DNA of 64,000 nucleotides from Euleptes europaea (GCF_029931775.1 NC_079324.1:59093268-59157267), one strand, 5' to 3'; shown: positions 12,901 through 27,900, counted from the first letter of the stretch. A program made the numbers and translations. The notes: generated from the letters alone by a model not told the origin.

Positions 12901-15900
12901 CAAACCACTGCTCTTAACCGCTACACCACGCTGAAGAGAACACTGAGGAGTAAGGATAGTTTCCTATTGTGCCTGTTATTTTACCCCCCACCTCCCCTGG
13001 CCAATGGCCTTTCTGCCTTTTAAAAAAATGGTGGTAGTTTTATCACTACAGCCTAATTTTGCTATAGGGTTATAGCTACTACTGCTTTTAAAAATCCTGA
13101 CAGTAAGATTAGAGTCCACCATTCTTAACCACTACACCACACTGTACTCTTGCTGGAAGCCACCCTGAGCCTGACCTGGTTGGCAAAGGGTGGGGTATAA
13201 CTAAAATAAATAAAGCGGCACTGCGACCGAGTCATGAACGCAGCGCGGATTCGCAAACTACGGCCTCGCTCCCGAGCTCGAGGGAGCCGTTGGAGGCACA
13301 GCCAGGCACTTGACCCATTAAAACGCGTCGCTCGCTGGCGACGGAACCCCATTAAGCACTGCAGCCCCGAGGAGTAAATAAGCCCAAACAAGGCCGGGCC
13401 GCTCAAAATAGCGCTTCTAAATTATTCATCGCGCAAATTCCGAAGAAACAAACGGAGAAAACAAACTGGCCCCCCTTCTTGTCACCGGCGCTCTCTGCAG
13501 AGCTGGATTTATGCGCGAGACAAGCTGCAGTTTAGGGCCTCCGGTTGTGAGTACAACAAATGTGAGCAAAAGTAAATTACTATTGCGGGGGTCTTGTTCT
13601 GGGAGGACCTCTTAAACTTGACATAGCTTACGGCCTCAACATGCATGAACACATGAAGCTGCCTTCTACTGAATCAGAATCTTGGTCCACCAAAGTCAGT
13701 ATTGTCTACTCAGACTGGCAGCGGCTCTCCAGGGTCTCAGGCAGGGGTCTTTCACATCACCTACTTGCCCAATCCCTTTAACAGGAAATGCCAGGGACTG
13801 AACCTGGGCCCTTCTGCATGCCAAGCAGATGCTCTACCACTGAGCCACGGCCCCTCCCCAGTTCTCCAGTATCTCATTTTGCACAAGACAAGGCAGGTAT
13901 GTGGCTCCTTGGCAGAGTATCTGCTTGGCATACGGAAGGTCCGGGGTTCAATCCCTGGCACTTCCAGCTAAGAGGACCAGGCAGTAGGTGGATGTGAAAG
14001 ACCTCTAGCCTGAGACCTTGGAAAGCTGCTGCTAGTTATTCACTGCACAAATTCCGAAGAAACAAACAGAGAAAACAACCTGGCCCCCTTCTCGTAACCG
14101 GCGCTCTCTGCAGAGCTGGATTTATGCATGAGACAAGTAAGCTAGATAATACTGATCTTGATGGGCCAATGACCTAATTTGTTATATGGAGGCTTCATGT
14201 GTGGCCCATTTTTAAGATCGAGGAAATCCCCCAGATTGCAATCAGGGTAGGGCAGAAGAATTTGGATGTAAGATGACTGGGACACAAATATTTGGGCTTT
14301 ACTGAGCTGGAGTACAGTGATCTGTACAGTGCCTTATATGTTGTATAGTGGAACATAGAGCTTATTGTACTAGTTCTGCTGCGTGTTTGAATTATTTTTG
14401 ACTGGCGGAATAGTGTTCGTGAGCCTGCGTGCTGATCCTTTCATTTGCACAACATAGTTGTTTTCAGCATAGGGTTTTGTTTGTTGGTTATTAATTTATT
14501 CAGTTGGCAGAATTTTATTTCCCAGGGGGCAGAATACAGACCACCAGAATACAAGAAGGAGTTGGTTTTTATTTGCCAACTTTCTCTGCCAGTTAAGGAA
14601 GACTCAAACCAGCTTACAATCATCTTCCCTTCCCCTCCCCCCACAACAGACACCCTATGAGGTGGGTGGGGCTGAGAGAGAGTGACTAGCCTGAGGTCAT
14701 CCACCTGGCTTCACGTGTAGGAGTGGGGAAACAAATCCAGTTCACCAGATTAGCCTCCGCCGCTCATGTGGAGGAGGCGGGGAATCAAACCCGGTTTTCC
14801 AGGTAAGAGTCCACCGCTCCAAACCACCACTCTTAACCACTACACCCAACTTTTTTTTTTTTACTCAAGCACAAAGTCTATGCAGACCATCACTACTCAA
14901 AGGACATTAAAAAGCCAAAAATTCAAGTGCCAACAACAGCTCTAGACAAAAAGGTAAGAAATGAGAGTTTGGGCTGGCCACTCTCACCTGTTTGAAATTT
15001 TGGAAATGTCTATGGATTCTTTGGAGGACACGTATGGAATCACCACAACTTTCTTTAGATCAGGTAGACCTGAAAAGGCGGGGGGAGATACAAAACCCCA
15101 GCATGAAAAAGAAGAGAAACACACACAGTTGTTGTGGGGACAAGTCATTCAACAACGCCTCTGCATTTAGATACAAGATCACACTACGTTCCAGAACCTC
15201 AGGAACAAGGCCTGATTCGGACGCTCTTTCCCCTTTCCCTTCTGTGCACAGAACAAGCCGGTTAGGAATTCCTGATCTGGCACCACCTCCAAACCAGCAA
15301 ATGATGGTTCATGCATCTTCTCCAAGCCAAGCATGGTGCAGTGGTTAAGAGTGGTGGTTTGGAGTAGGACTCTGATCTGGAGAACCGGGAGGAGGAGAGT
15401 TGGTTTTTATATGCCGACTTTCTCTACCACTTAAGGAAGAATCAAACCGGCTTACAATCATCTTCCCCTCCCTACAACAGACACCCTGTGAGGTAGGTGG
15501 GGCTCTTAATAGAACTGTGACTGGCCCAAGGTCACAAAGCTGGCTTCATGTGGAGGAGTGGGGAAACCAACCCGGTTCACCAGATTAGTGTCCACCATTC
15601 ATGTGAGGGAGTGGGGAATCAAACCCGGTTTCTCCAGATTAGAGTCCACTGCTCCAAACCACCGCTCCTAACCACAACACCACACTGGCATTGCCAGGGA
15701 TTAAAGGAAGCGTTGAGTCATTGCTTTCTTGTGAGGGGGGGAGGGCAAACAAGGCAGCCGATACCCTTGACGACGCTCTGAAGCTTCTCCAGGTGATTGT
15801 GCTTCTTCCCGTTGTAAATGACAGCTTCGACGGAAAAGATCAGCTTGGGCTGAATTTGAGAAAACCTGTCCAACACACCCTGAAAGAAAGAGACCAACGC

Positions 15901-18900
15901 TGAAATCGTGACCATTAACTGGTGAGGAATGAGGGGGGCAGGGGTGGTGGTGGAAGCAATGATTAATTGGACTCTGGGACTTTGGTAGCAAGCTGCGCAT
16001 AAGTCATTTGTCCGACTTGTGAAGCTGCCCTATACTGAATCAGACCCTTGGTCCATTGAGATCAAGATGAAGAAGAAGAGTTGGTTTTTATATGCTGACT
16101 TTAAGGAAGAATCTACCACTTAAGGAAGAATCAAACCGGCTCACAATCTCCTTTCTTTCCCCTCCCCACAACAGACACCTTGTGAGGTAGGTGGGGCGGA
16201 GAGCTCTAAGAGAACTGTGACTAACCCAATGAGTTCAGTTTTCATGTGCTCCTTTGAGCCTCACCAGAACCAGTGGCTTGGGCGCACCTGAACCTCACAG
16301 CACCCCTCGTCCCTTTTTATCCTCACAACCACCACATGAGGTAGGTTAGTCTGGGAGAGGGAGTGACCAGCCCAAGGTCCCCCAGTAAGTTTCACTCAGA
16401 GGGGATTTGAACTCGGGTCTTTCCCCAGTCGTAGTCTGACACTAACCGCCATGCCGTACTGGTTGTCTTTAATATTATTGCCCCTCTGCCTAACTTTGCA
16501 TATGTTTGTGATGGCTAGCGTGGTGTAGTGGTTAAGAGTGGTGGTTTGGGTTGGTGGACTCTCTAATCAGGAGAACCGGGTTTGAATCCCCACTCCTCCA
16601 CATGAGCAGCGGAGGCCAATCTGGTGAACTGGATTCGTTTCCCCACTCCTCCGCACGAAGCCAGCTGGGTGACCTTAAGCTAGTCACAGCTCTCTCAGTC
16701 CCTCCTACCTCACAGGGTGCCTGCTGTGGGGAGAGGAAGGGAAGGAGATTGTAAGCTGCTCTGAGACTACTTAAAGGTAGAGGAAAGCAGGGTATAAAAA
16801 CCAACTCCTCTTCTTCAAAGAGTGGGTGTGAGCTAAAAAATAAGTGTGCTGAACAAATAATACAGTTCTCTTGCTGAGGCAGCGGGGAGAGAGAATAAAT
16901 TCACATGGCAGAAGGAGTGCCAGAAAGAGGGGAAGAATCACTTTAACTAGCTGGTTACGGCTGCTTGAAAAATTACATCTTAAACTGATTAAAGCAGAGC
17001 TTCGCTGCCCTCTGCTGTCCATATGGAAAAACTACAGAACAATGGAAACGAGGAATAGGAAAGCTAGAATGTATATAGGGTAATTTGCTGCGAGGTATCA
17101 AGGTACGTGCGCACTAGGACAGTCCCCCTCACCTTCCTCCCTGGACGGTCCGCCGCAACTGCTACTTACGTTGACACCGAAGTCGGGAGACGTTGCGCTC
17201 CAAATGGCGCCGATGCTCGCCGCCGCCAGCATGGCTTCCACTGCGTGGATCCCGTTGGGCAAATAACCTGGAACAATTGGAAATAGGATCAGCGATGAAC
17301 AAGGGAAGAGGTCTCCGCATCTTCATTTGAACTGTGGTGTTGGAAGGGAGTTTTACAGACACCATGGACCACCAAAAAGACAATAGTGGGGGGGGGGGGT
17401 GTCTAGATCGAATCAAGTCTGAATTCTCCCTGGAAGCTAAACTGAGGCTATCGTATTTTGGTCCCGTGATGAGAAGGCAAGAGTCACTGGAAGAGACAAT
17501 CATGCTAGGAAAAGTGGAAGGCAGCAGGAAAAGAGGAAGACCCAACAAGAGATGGGCTGACTCAATAAAGGAAGCCACGGCCCTCAGTTTGCAAGACCTG
17601 AGCAAGGCTATTAAGGAGAGGACGTTTTGGAGGACATTGATTCATAGGGTCGCCATGAGTCGGAAGCGACACACAACATTATTATTATTAATATAGGCAT
17701 TGACCGTGGCATGAAAATTAGTCTAAGCCTAATTATGCAACACGGCCAATTACATTTAATCTCTGAAGGTTTTGGCAACAGGCAGGTCAATTTTTATTTG
17801 ATACAAATCAATTTCAGGCATGCTGGATTGTTGGACCAATTCGGTTCTGGAGTATTTGTGCTGTTGAGAAAGAGAATGGCCTCTTCCTCTTCTTAGTAAA
17901 GGAAGGGTAGCTTCTTAGTAAAGGAAGGGTAGCTTCTGAATATGAAATGCAAATTCTGCCGGCCTTGCTTGGTGGGAGATTCCAGCATTTAACATTATAC
18001 CAGGTTGCGCCCCCTATAACTCTGACGTTGAGACAATTACCCATATTTTATTGTATTGTGAATTTTATCAGGATATCAGAAATAGGCTGATTTTGCCCTT
18101 GTTGACCAGAGTTTTTAGATATTTGGATGATTTTATTATTAAATATTTACTCGAGGATAAAGAGGCCAACGTTTCCTATGGAGTGGCAAAGTTTTGATAC
18201 CTCGCCACTAGAGGGCGGAGAGCTCTGGTTAGCGTATCAAAATTGTAACTCTGGCTCTGTATTGATCCATTTTAACGATGTTTATCTGCTGGTCAAATGA
18301 CAGTAAATAAATAAACTGAAACTAAAACTACCCACTCCTGCGCTAACATGCCATGCACCAGCTGAAAATCAACTCTTTTTTTTTTTTTTGTAAGGACTAG
18401 ATTGGCAGCCCGGAGAAGCAGAAACTAGTTTGCACAACTAGGCGGCAACACCAGGACACGAGGAACACAGCTACGGCGAAAACTGCAACTGTGAGGGTTC
18501 CTCTTTTTCTCTAAAGATGGAAATCTGGGTCTGCTCTCAAGACTACCAGTGCCAGAAGTCCACTTCACGCCAAGATAAACTGTAGGGACTACTTAATCAA
18601 AAAGGTGGTGGCGAAACTGGGCAACTTGTGTGGATCATCCCGTGAAATCAACATAAAAACATAAGAAAAGCCGCGCTGGATCAGACCAGGGCCCATCAAG
18701 TCCAGCAGTTTGTTCACACAGTGGCCAACCAGGTGCCTCTAGGAAGCCCCCAAACAAGACAACTGCAGCAGCATTATCCTGCCTGTGTTTCACAGCACCT
18801 AATATAATAGGCAAGCTCCTTGGATAAGAACATAAGAAAAGCCCTGCTGGATCAGACCAAGGCCCATCAAGTCCGTTCACACATGGGCCAACCAGGGGCC

Positions 18901-21900
18901 TCTAGGAAGCCCACCAACAAGACAACTGCAGCAGCACCATCCTGCCTGTGTACCATAGCACCTAATATAATAGGCATGCCCTCTGATCCTGGAGAGAATA
19001 GGGACACATCATGACTAGTATCCCTTTTTACTAGTAGCCATGGATAGCCCTCTCCTCCATGAATACGTCCACTCCCCTCTGAAAGCCTTCCAAGTTGGCA
19101 GCTATCACTACATCCTGGGGCAGGGAGTTCCACAGTTTCATTATGCGTTGTGTGAAGAAACACTTCCTTTTATCTGTTTTGAATCTCTCATCCTCCAGCT
19201 TCAGCAGATGACCCCACATTCTAGTATTATGAGAGAGGGAGAAAAGCTTCTCCCTGTCCACTCTGTCAAGAGCATACATAATTTTATAGACCTCTACCAT
19301 GTGTCCCCTTAACCGCCTTCTTTCCAAGCTAAACAGCCCCAAAGCGTTTTAACTGCTCCTCATAGTGGCAGGCAGACTACGGCCTGGATTTCCACCGGGC
19401 CCATAAGCTGCTTGAGGGCAGAGCTGAAAAGGGGGCTCCCTAAGGGTCTCCCCTAGGACTGGAGGGACCCGTGCTGTAGTTGGCTCTTCCCGTTTCCAGG
19501 GCCTGTAAATGAAATGAAGCCTGGAAGAACTAGAACCTAAATCAGAACACTCTGAAGTGGTCACAGGCCCAGATGTGTCCCTCGGGCCCAAGGTTTACCC
19601 GTCCACTCCCTAGTTGTGGCTCCCCCTTTGCCTGGAGCTGGAGAAGGAGAGCTGGCTCACCGACAACCCTGTCTCCCGTCTGCACTCCCATCTTCCTCAT
19701 GGCAGCGGCGTAGAGAGCGACATGTTGCCGGAGCTCTTCGAAAGTCACTTTCAGGATCTCTTCTTTGCCTTCCTCTGTGGAAAAAAGTAGATGGAGACAG
19801 GCCTTGTTAATGGGGGCAGAGGCAGGGAAGGACGCAAGGAGGCTATTTAGGGTGAAAGCTTTTACTTGCTCCAGGTGTGGCAAGGAACTGCTAGCGTTTT
19901 CTGGAAATTTATGTCTGCGTGTATCATTACATAAGGGGGGGGGGGATTCCTGCCCTGCCACCTAGAAAAAGAAGAGTTGGTTTTTATATCCCGCTTTTCT
20001 CTACCTTAAGGTGTCTCAAAGCAGCTTACAATCTCCTTCCCTTCCTCTCCCCCACAACAGGCACCTTGTGAGGTAGGTGGCTCCCACCTTGTGGAATGAC
20101 CCTGCCTGAGGTCAGGAGGGCTCCCTCACAACTCCCATTCCTCAAGCCAGGTAAAACAGTGTTGTCCGGGAAGATTTTTTTATAAAGGGAATAGTGTTGG
20201 GAGGGTGGGGGGTTGCCATCAAGCCACAGCTGCCTTATGGCTATTCCATAGGGTTTTCAAGGCAAGAGAAGTTGAGTGTGGTTTGCCACTGCCTGCCTCC
20301 ACATCACGCCCCTGATATCCCTTGGAGGTCTCCCATCCAAATACTTGCCAGGGTTGAGGATGAGAGTGTGTGACGGGCCCAAGGTCATCCAGCAAGTTTC
20401 CACAGCGAAGTGGGGATTCAAACCTGGGTTTCCCAGATCCTAGTCCAACACCTTAACCACTACACCACGCTGCTCCGAACTGGAATACACATTTACAAAG
20501 GGACAAGGGCTGTAGCTTAAGGCACTGTTTGTTGTATGGCAGTTCTTATATTTACTGCATTGTTTGCAATTTTCTGTAATCCAGTTTTTGCATTTCATGG
20601 GTTGTATGCTTTTTTTTAACATCTTAGTGTTCCTATTGCGATATGCTGGAATCCACCTTGAGTCTTAGCGAGAAAGGCGAATTAGAAATAAATACCACCC
20701 TCTGATCTGGAGATTCAGGTTTGGGGAAGGGCTGTGGCTCAGTGGTAGAGCATCTACTTGGCATGAAAAGGGCCCAGGTTCAATCCCCGGCATCTCCACT
20801 TAAAGGAACCAGGCAAGCAGGTGATGTGAAAGACCTCTGCCTGAGACCCTGGAGAGCCGCTGCCGGTCTGAGTAGACAATACTGACTTTGATGGACCAAG
20901 GGTCTGATTCTGGATAAGGCAGCTTCATGTGTTCCCCACTCCTCCGCATGAGTGGCAGAAGCTAATCTGATGAACCAAGCTGGTTTCCCCGCTACTACAC
21001 GTGAAGCCATCTGGATGACCTTGGGCTAGTCACAGCTCTCTTAAAGCTCTCTCAGCCCCACCCACCTCACAGGGTGTCTGCTGTGGGGAGGGGAAGGGAA
21101 GGTGATTGTAAGCCAGTCTTCCTTAAGTGGGAGAGCAAGTCGGCATATAAAAACCAACTCTCTTGAAAAACATGAAAACATGAAGCTGCCTTCTACTGAA
21201 TCAGACCCTTGGTCCATCAAAGTCAGTATTGTCTACTCAGACCGGCAGCGGCTCTCCAGGGTCTCAGGCTGAGGTCTTTCACATCACCTAGTTGCCTAGT
21301 CCCTTTAACTGGAGATGCCGGGGATTGATCTGGGCCCTTTTCATGCCGGGGATTGAACCTGGGACCTTCTGCATGCCAAGCAGATGCTCTACCACTGAGC
21401 CACAGCCCCTCTCTTTCTTCATCATCATTCATGCTCTAGCAGTCATTCCTCTCCTGGACAGTCTTGTCCGAACCAGAAAATCCAGTTCTCAATTACTGCT
21501 ATTTCCCAATGGTGGCTTAATAGCCAATAATCCGTGGATGCGCCCAGGTGACTTTGGAACAGCCGCTCCCTCTGAGCCTAGCCTACCTCACAGGGTTGTT
21601 GTGCTTCTCCCTTCCTCCAGTTCATCCTCACATCTGCTGCCCTGAGCTCCCTGGAGAAAAGGCGGGATAAAAGTGTGCTGGGTCTTGGCTGAGAAAAGGT
21701 GGAGATTGCCTCTAAGCCTCCAACGGGCTCTCTGATGCTTGGCAACACCTCTCATAGGTGACGCTTCGCATTCGGGTCTTTAAGCTTTGCTCCAGCACTG
21801 AACCAGGAGCTTACAAAGCCCTGCGCTGACTCAGTCCTTAATCTCCTTAAGTTCTATAAAGAACGGAGATTGGGGGTGTGGAAGGCAATGACCCGAGACA

Positions 21901-24900
21901 CTGATGCGTTCCTGCCCTTGCCCTCCCCTGGCCTCTTTAGCTCTTACAGAAGAAGGGACAACTTGGCAACAGGCTCCAAAGCTGGGAAACCCCAAACTCT
22001 GTCGCCTGCGGTGATGCAATCTGACCATCTCCGGCTCCCCTAGCCTTCTGCCACCCTTCTCCAGCCCACGTCAACTCCATCCCTTCTCCTGGAGTTTCTG
22101 TATCAAACCCCTAACAGGGCTGTGTGCCTAGGTTAACACCCGGGGGGTACAAATCCCAGTGTGCTCCCGACTAGCGCTTCCGGGAGTGAACTCTCCTGGC
22201 TGCCCCTAATGGCCCACACAAGGAATGTGGAATTTCCACCACGGAGATGCGGGGGCAGAGAGACACCCCTCAATTCATCTGCAGAGAATATGATTGCTGC
22301 GTCCGTATTAGAAACTCAGGCTGTGTTACTTTAGCCACATGAGCGGCGGAGGCTAATCTGGTGAACTCGATTTGTTTCCCCCACTCCTAAACACAATCTG
22401 GTGAACCGGGTTGGTTTCCCCCACTCCTCCACATGAAGCCACCTTGGGCTAGTTGCAGCTCTCAGAGCTCTCTCAGCCCCCACCTACCTCATAGGGTGTC
22501 TGTTGTGGGGAGGGGAAGGGAAGGCGATTGTAAGCCGGGTAGATTCTTCCTTAAGTGGGAGAGAAAGTCGCCACATAAAAAACAACTCTTCTTATCTCTA
22601 TGATCGCTGTTTTCCCCACTTCCCTCCCTTTGGCAGTAGGGGGAGAGGAGAGGGAAACTCAGGGGCAGCATCAACATACTCAGGGGCGGGCACTGCTGGG
22701 GGCACCGCTGCTACCCTGCCTGCCCATGTGCCTCCCTCGCTGCCCGCACACCTGCCCTTTCCCCCCTCTGTCTCCCAAGCTCACAGCCACTTTCACTACC
22801 CAGTATCATCAGGAAAATGCCGCACACATGGCCCTGGCATCTCTGAGCACAGGAGGAGAGAAAAGATCGCCACGGGGGTTGGGGAAGGATGTACAAGCAC
22901 GTGGGTCACTAGGCGGGAAGGGAGACATGAGTGGGAGGGCTGGTGGTGGGCAGAGGAGACGAAAGGCACCGGGCATTCTCTGCCCAGAGCCTCCCCCAAA
23001 AGTGGGAACTGGCTTTGGGGGAAATGCAGGACTTGGTGGGAGGGCTGAAGCCCTGCTGTGATGAGGATTCCCCCCCCCAAAAAAAAGCTTCTTTGAATCT
23101 CACTCCTATTCACTTTTTGGAACTGCTCTACAGCCTCCATCAAGCACAGCTCCGTCACCCCTGCTCTACAGCATTAAACACAGAGTCGGGAGGTCCTAGA
23201 AAGGCCACCTGATCCATTTAACTTCTAAGGAGGTGGGGATTATCCTTTGAAACCACTGGAATTGCCTCTGTGCAACCTGGCACAGAAACTTTTGAAAACT
23301 GGTTCTTCGGCCTTACAAGACACTAAGAAGGCTGATACAGACACACACAAGCAGGCAGGGGACTTCTGCGGGTTTATTTAAACACTTATAATAAGAAGTC
23401 AGGCTTGTCAGAACATCTGTTATCGCACTGAGGCGACAGGAAAAGGATAGGGCAGAACCCGGAGTTCTTCGGGTGGGCGGGTGACGCCAGAGACGCCTCC
23501 GTGAGGCCAAAGCGAATCCTGAGGCCAGAACAGCAGGTTTGGCAAAGGGCTGGTGGGAAGACACCCAAACTGGTTCGGGGAAAACGATGACAATCTGAAC
23601 CTCGCAAGATAAAATGAAGCCCGAAGGCAGCAGGGAAACTTTGACAGTAAGGAAGCGGAGAGCAGACGAAGAATGGCTCCTGCTCTTACTTGTAGCCCAA
23701 GTAAGGAGAGTTTTTTAAAAAACGGAAGGGATGGGAGCCCAGCAAATGCAAGTTCCTAGGAGAAGCCCTCCAGAAGCCAAATTGGACATGTGTGCCTGCT
23801 CAATAGGATGCATACCTGAAGGACCACTAGCTCACCTATGAATAGGGCTGCCAACTCTGGATTGGGAAATACCTGGAGATTGGGGGGGGGGGAGCCTGGA
23901 GATGCAAGAAGCTTGCCTGGAACAATCTTCACCATTGTTCCAAACCAGATTACAATGATTGAAATAAAAAGATCTTCAAGTTAACTGCTTTGCTTTTATG
24001 CTCCAGTCTGCTGGTCGCTGCTTAGGACTATTATGATTAAACGCTGCAAACGAAAAGGCGAAAGAGCATCATGTTTCAACCAGAGCTACAACTTTATTAT
24101 TATTATTATTATTTCAACTTATAAAAGAATAGCTGTCTTTTACTGTTGTGCTTGCGTTACCGTTAACGTTTTAATTAAATGTTAATATGAGCTAGTATTC
24201 TTCCTGCCGTTAGTTAAGGTTTTACGGAATCTATTTTATTTGTCCTGCGCAGGATTTTATGTTTGCTGTCTGACTCAGGCATTCTAAGGCAGGGCGGAAA
24301 CCAAATAAACGAAGATCCGCCAGGGCTACTCACGTGCAGCGTACAGGGCAATTTTATCGTTCTCCTTGTGTTTGAGGAGGTTTTCAGCATAGTTGAGCCG
24401 GCTGTCTTTAAACCACTCGGGAACATCCGCAATGCCTTTCGAAGAGTCGACCACCTGTTGGAACCGCCACAGAGGTGATGGATTTCGCTGCTCCACGCCC
24501 CACTTCCTCCTGACTGGGCTCAAAGTGGCTTAAAACATCCTTCTCTGCTGATCCGTTTTATCCTCAGAACCACCACTCTGCAAGGTAGTTTGGCTGAGAG
24601 CACGCAAGAGGCCCAAAATCACCCAGTGATCTAACATGGTAGAGTGAGGATTTGAACCTGTGTCTCCCACATCCAAGTCTGACGCTCTAACCACAACTCC
24701 ACGTTGGAGCTTTAGGAAAGTGGAATACTGCAAGTATCTAGAGGTTGGCAACCCTAACTATGGTCAAGCTGGGAAGGTGGCCAGCTCCAGGTTGGGAAAT
24801 TCCTGGAGGTTTGGGGGGAGGGGGGAGTTTGGGGATGGGGAGTCTTAGGGTTGCCAGCTCCAGGTTGGGAAATACCTGGAGATTTTAGGGATGGTGTCTG

Positions 24901-27900
24901 AGGAAGGCAGGGTTTGGGGAGGGCAGGGACTTCAATGGGGTAGAACGCCATAGTCCACATTCCATTTTCTCTAGGTGTACTGATCTCTGTCACCTGGAGA
25001 TCAGCTGTAATAGCAGGAGATCCCCAGCCACCATCTGTGAACAATTGTTGTATAGATTTTTGTTTCACTTGTAATGTCTTCTTGTTGCACTTTTTTGCAT
25101 TAATTTGAATATACAACTTGATATTACTGAGCCTGCACTGTTTTGTAACTACAACAACCATCTGGAGGCTGGCAACCCTAGCCCCAGCATCTGGGGCAAC
25201 CAGATTTTTTTCCCACTGATTCAAATATACCAGAAATTTTACATTTCAAGCCTTAGGCCGGTCTGAGAGCTGCCAACGGCAACCCTTTCAGAAGGAGTCT
25301 GATCCTGGCACACGCAGAGCGTTTGTTGCACTGCTGAGCTCTTCCACAGATCCAAAGCGCCACAATTCAACTACTGGCGGGATTTTTCACGCTGGTTTTG
25401 GCTGGCGGAGGAGGCTGAGGCGCTGAGGATGGGCGGACGGCACGCCGGCCGGGGAGGGAAGGAAGGAAGGAGCCCAGGCGGCGGCAGAGAGGAGGACGAC
25501 GCCGGGGCCCGAAGCCATGTTTGATTCATTTGTACTCTCTTTTTGGGATTTGTACTCTCAAAACTCTGCATGGGGGGGGTTATTGGCCATTTATGAATGG
25601 GAGGTTTCGCCTTGGATTTGCCACTCAGATGCACATTTTCCCCATCCAGATTATCAAAACTCTGCATGGGGGGGTTATTGGCCATTTATGAATGGGAGGT
25701 TTCGCCTTGGATTTGCCACTCAGATGCACATTTTCCCCATCCAGATTATCAAAACTCTGCATGGGGGGTTATTGGCCATTTATGAATGGGAGGTTTTGCC
25801 TTGGATTTGACACTCAGATGCACATTTTCCCCATCCAGATTCTCAAAACTCTGCATGGGGGGTTATTGGCCATTTATGAATGGGAGGTTTTGCCTTGGAT
25901 TTGACACTCAGATGCACATTTTCCCCATCCAGATTCTCAAAACTCAACAATAAGCCCCCCTGCAGAGTTTTGAGAAGGCAGATGGGGAAAATGTGCATCT
26001 AGAGAGCGGCAAATCCAAGGCAAAACCTCCCGTGCATGAATGGTTGTTAAAAGGCATTTTGGCTCTCAAAAGAAATCTCAATCGTTGTACTGTTGATAAT
26101 TGGCTCTGTTGACTAATGAGTTTGCCGACCACTGCTCTAACCCCATCCATGTCAGAACTGGAAGACCATTTAAAAAAATCCCACCCACTAAACTCAAACT
26201 ACGAAAATACACATCTACCAGTTGTGAGAACTCTTACGGCTCACAGGTTCATCACTTAGTGACCCGAACTTCAAAGGGTTATTTAACATGTGGAAAATGC
26301 GCTCCACACATTTAGCCAAAAGTCACGAAGTAACCAGCGATGAGTCCACATGTGTGAAGCATCACCAGGTTCGCAGAAAGCAGGTCCGCACTTCTCCAAC
26401 TCCCAGGCGGGAGGTTACAGGGCACGCTCATTTTACAAAACAAACATGGCACTTCCCCCAGGAGACTTCGACACAAAGCTGACGGGTTAGGTTGGCGACC
26501 GCTTACCTCAGTATACAGGCGGGAGAAGGTAAGACCACTGAACTTCCCGAATTCAGCCCAGAAATCTGGGTAGTGTTCCACTGACCACTGGTACAGTTCA
26601 TTGTAGTTGGCTGCAAGTTAAGCACACATCCATATTAAGGTCAGCCACTAGGAACACCATGCACAAGATGCCAGTGGGCTAAGGATTCGTTGGGCCTTTT
26701 CCTATCAACCTGCAACGCCCATGGGCAGTGCTCCCTGGGTGACCTTGGGCTAGTCTCAGCAGCCCTCAACTACACCCATGAGCTCCCTGTCAACTGCCCT
26801 CAGCAGGCCGTGCCTCCTGGAGTACGCTCAGTCCAGTTTTGGGGAGGGGTCGTGGCTCAGGGGTAAAGCATCCGCTCGGCATGCAGAAGGTCCCAGGTTC
26901 AATCCCCAGTGACTCCATTTAAAAGCATCCGATAGTAGGGGGATGGGAAAGACCTGCACCTGAGACCCTGGAGAGCCAGTGCCAGTCTGAGGAGACAGTA
27001 CTTCGAAGGGCCAAGGGTCTGATTCAATGTAAGGCAGCTTCAATCATGGGTTAATACCAGGTCCTGGAAAGGGGTTCTCTCCTTTTCCTGCTCAGGTATG
27101 CCCAACGCCCAACCTGGTCTAGGGGTGACCCCCATTTTGCTGGAAAGGCACTTTGCCCTTAAAGTTCACTACTGGAAACAGCGAGAGGGTTGTGATTAAA
27201 GAAATCGAGGTACCACCGGTGAACAAATTCAGGAAAATTAGCTGGATGCCTACTGAAAGGGATACACAAGATAGTCCTTTGACAGATCAAACTGCTGCGC
27301 TGACCTTACCGACTGGTTACCGTGTTCAGTCAAGCTCCTTATGAGGCAAGCCTACGAACAGTTTGCATCCGTCAAAAAAGCCACCTGTTCCTATTTGTCC
27401 TTTTAGGTCATTACTTCTCAAATTTGTTTGTTGAGATTAGCCATTTGCACCTGCCTCCCCTATTAAGGAACCCTCCAGAAGACAAGCAGAAGCAAATGTC
27501 CTCCTGGCTAGAAATGGCCACTCTAAGCGTTGATGGTCAGGTAAAGCCCTCCTAGCTCTGTAACCCCAGCAGAGACAAACTCCATCAATCTCGGGCTCTG
27601 ATGGACCGGAAGAAGCACGTGGGACCCATTATGGTGCCTGTCCTGAAGGTGCCAGGGACATGGAAGCCGCTAAATTACCAACAGCAAACACGACGGCCTA
27701 ATTTCCTCAGTGAAATGGAGGGGGAACGTCTCCCTGAAGGACAGACATAGTTCGAAATCATCATGACCAACAGCTACACGTATGGCCATGCCATGTGCCA
27801 AACAACAGCTGCTTTAAAAGCTTTTGCGCAGCTACAAAGAGGAAACCTTGCCCACGTCCCATGCACATTAGGATGACTCTAGCTTCAAGAAGAAGAGTTG

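Noticed and set aside
20728-20935. tRNA-like A and B boxes in many copies
   Set aside because: They belong to SINE heads with no cloverleaf-complete tRNA and a constant SINE body downstream.
22503-23158. Three long overlapping open frames (120-181 codons)
   Set aside because: Low-complexity purine/C-rich sequence and part of a SINE; no recognisable domain and no splice context.
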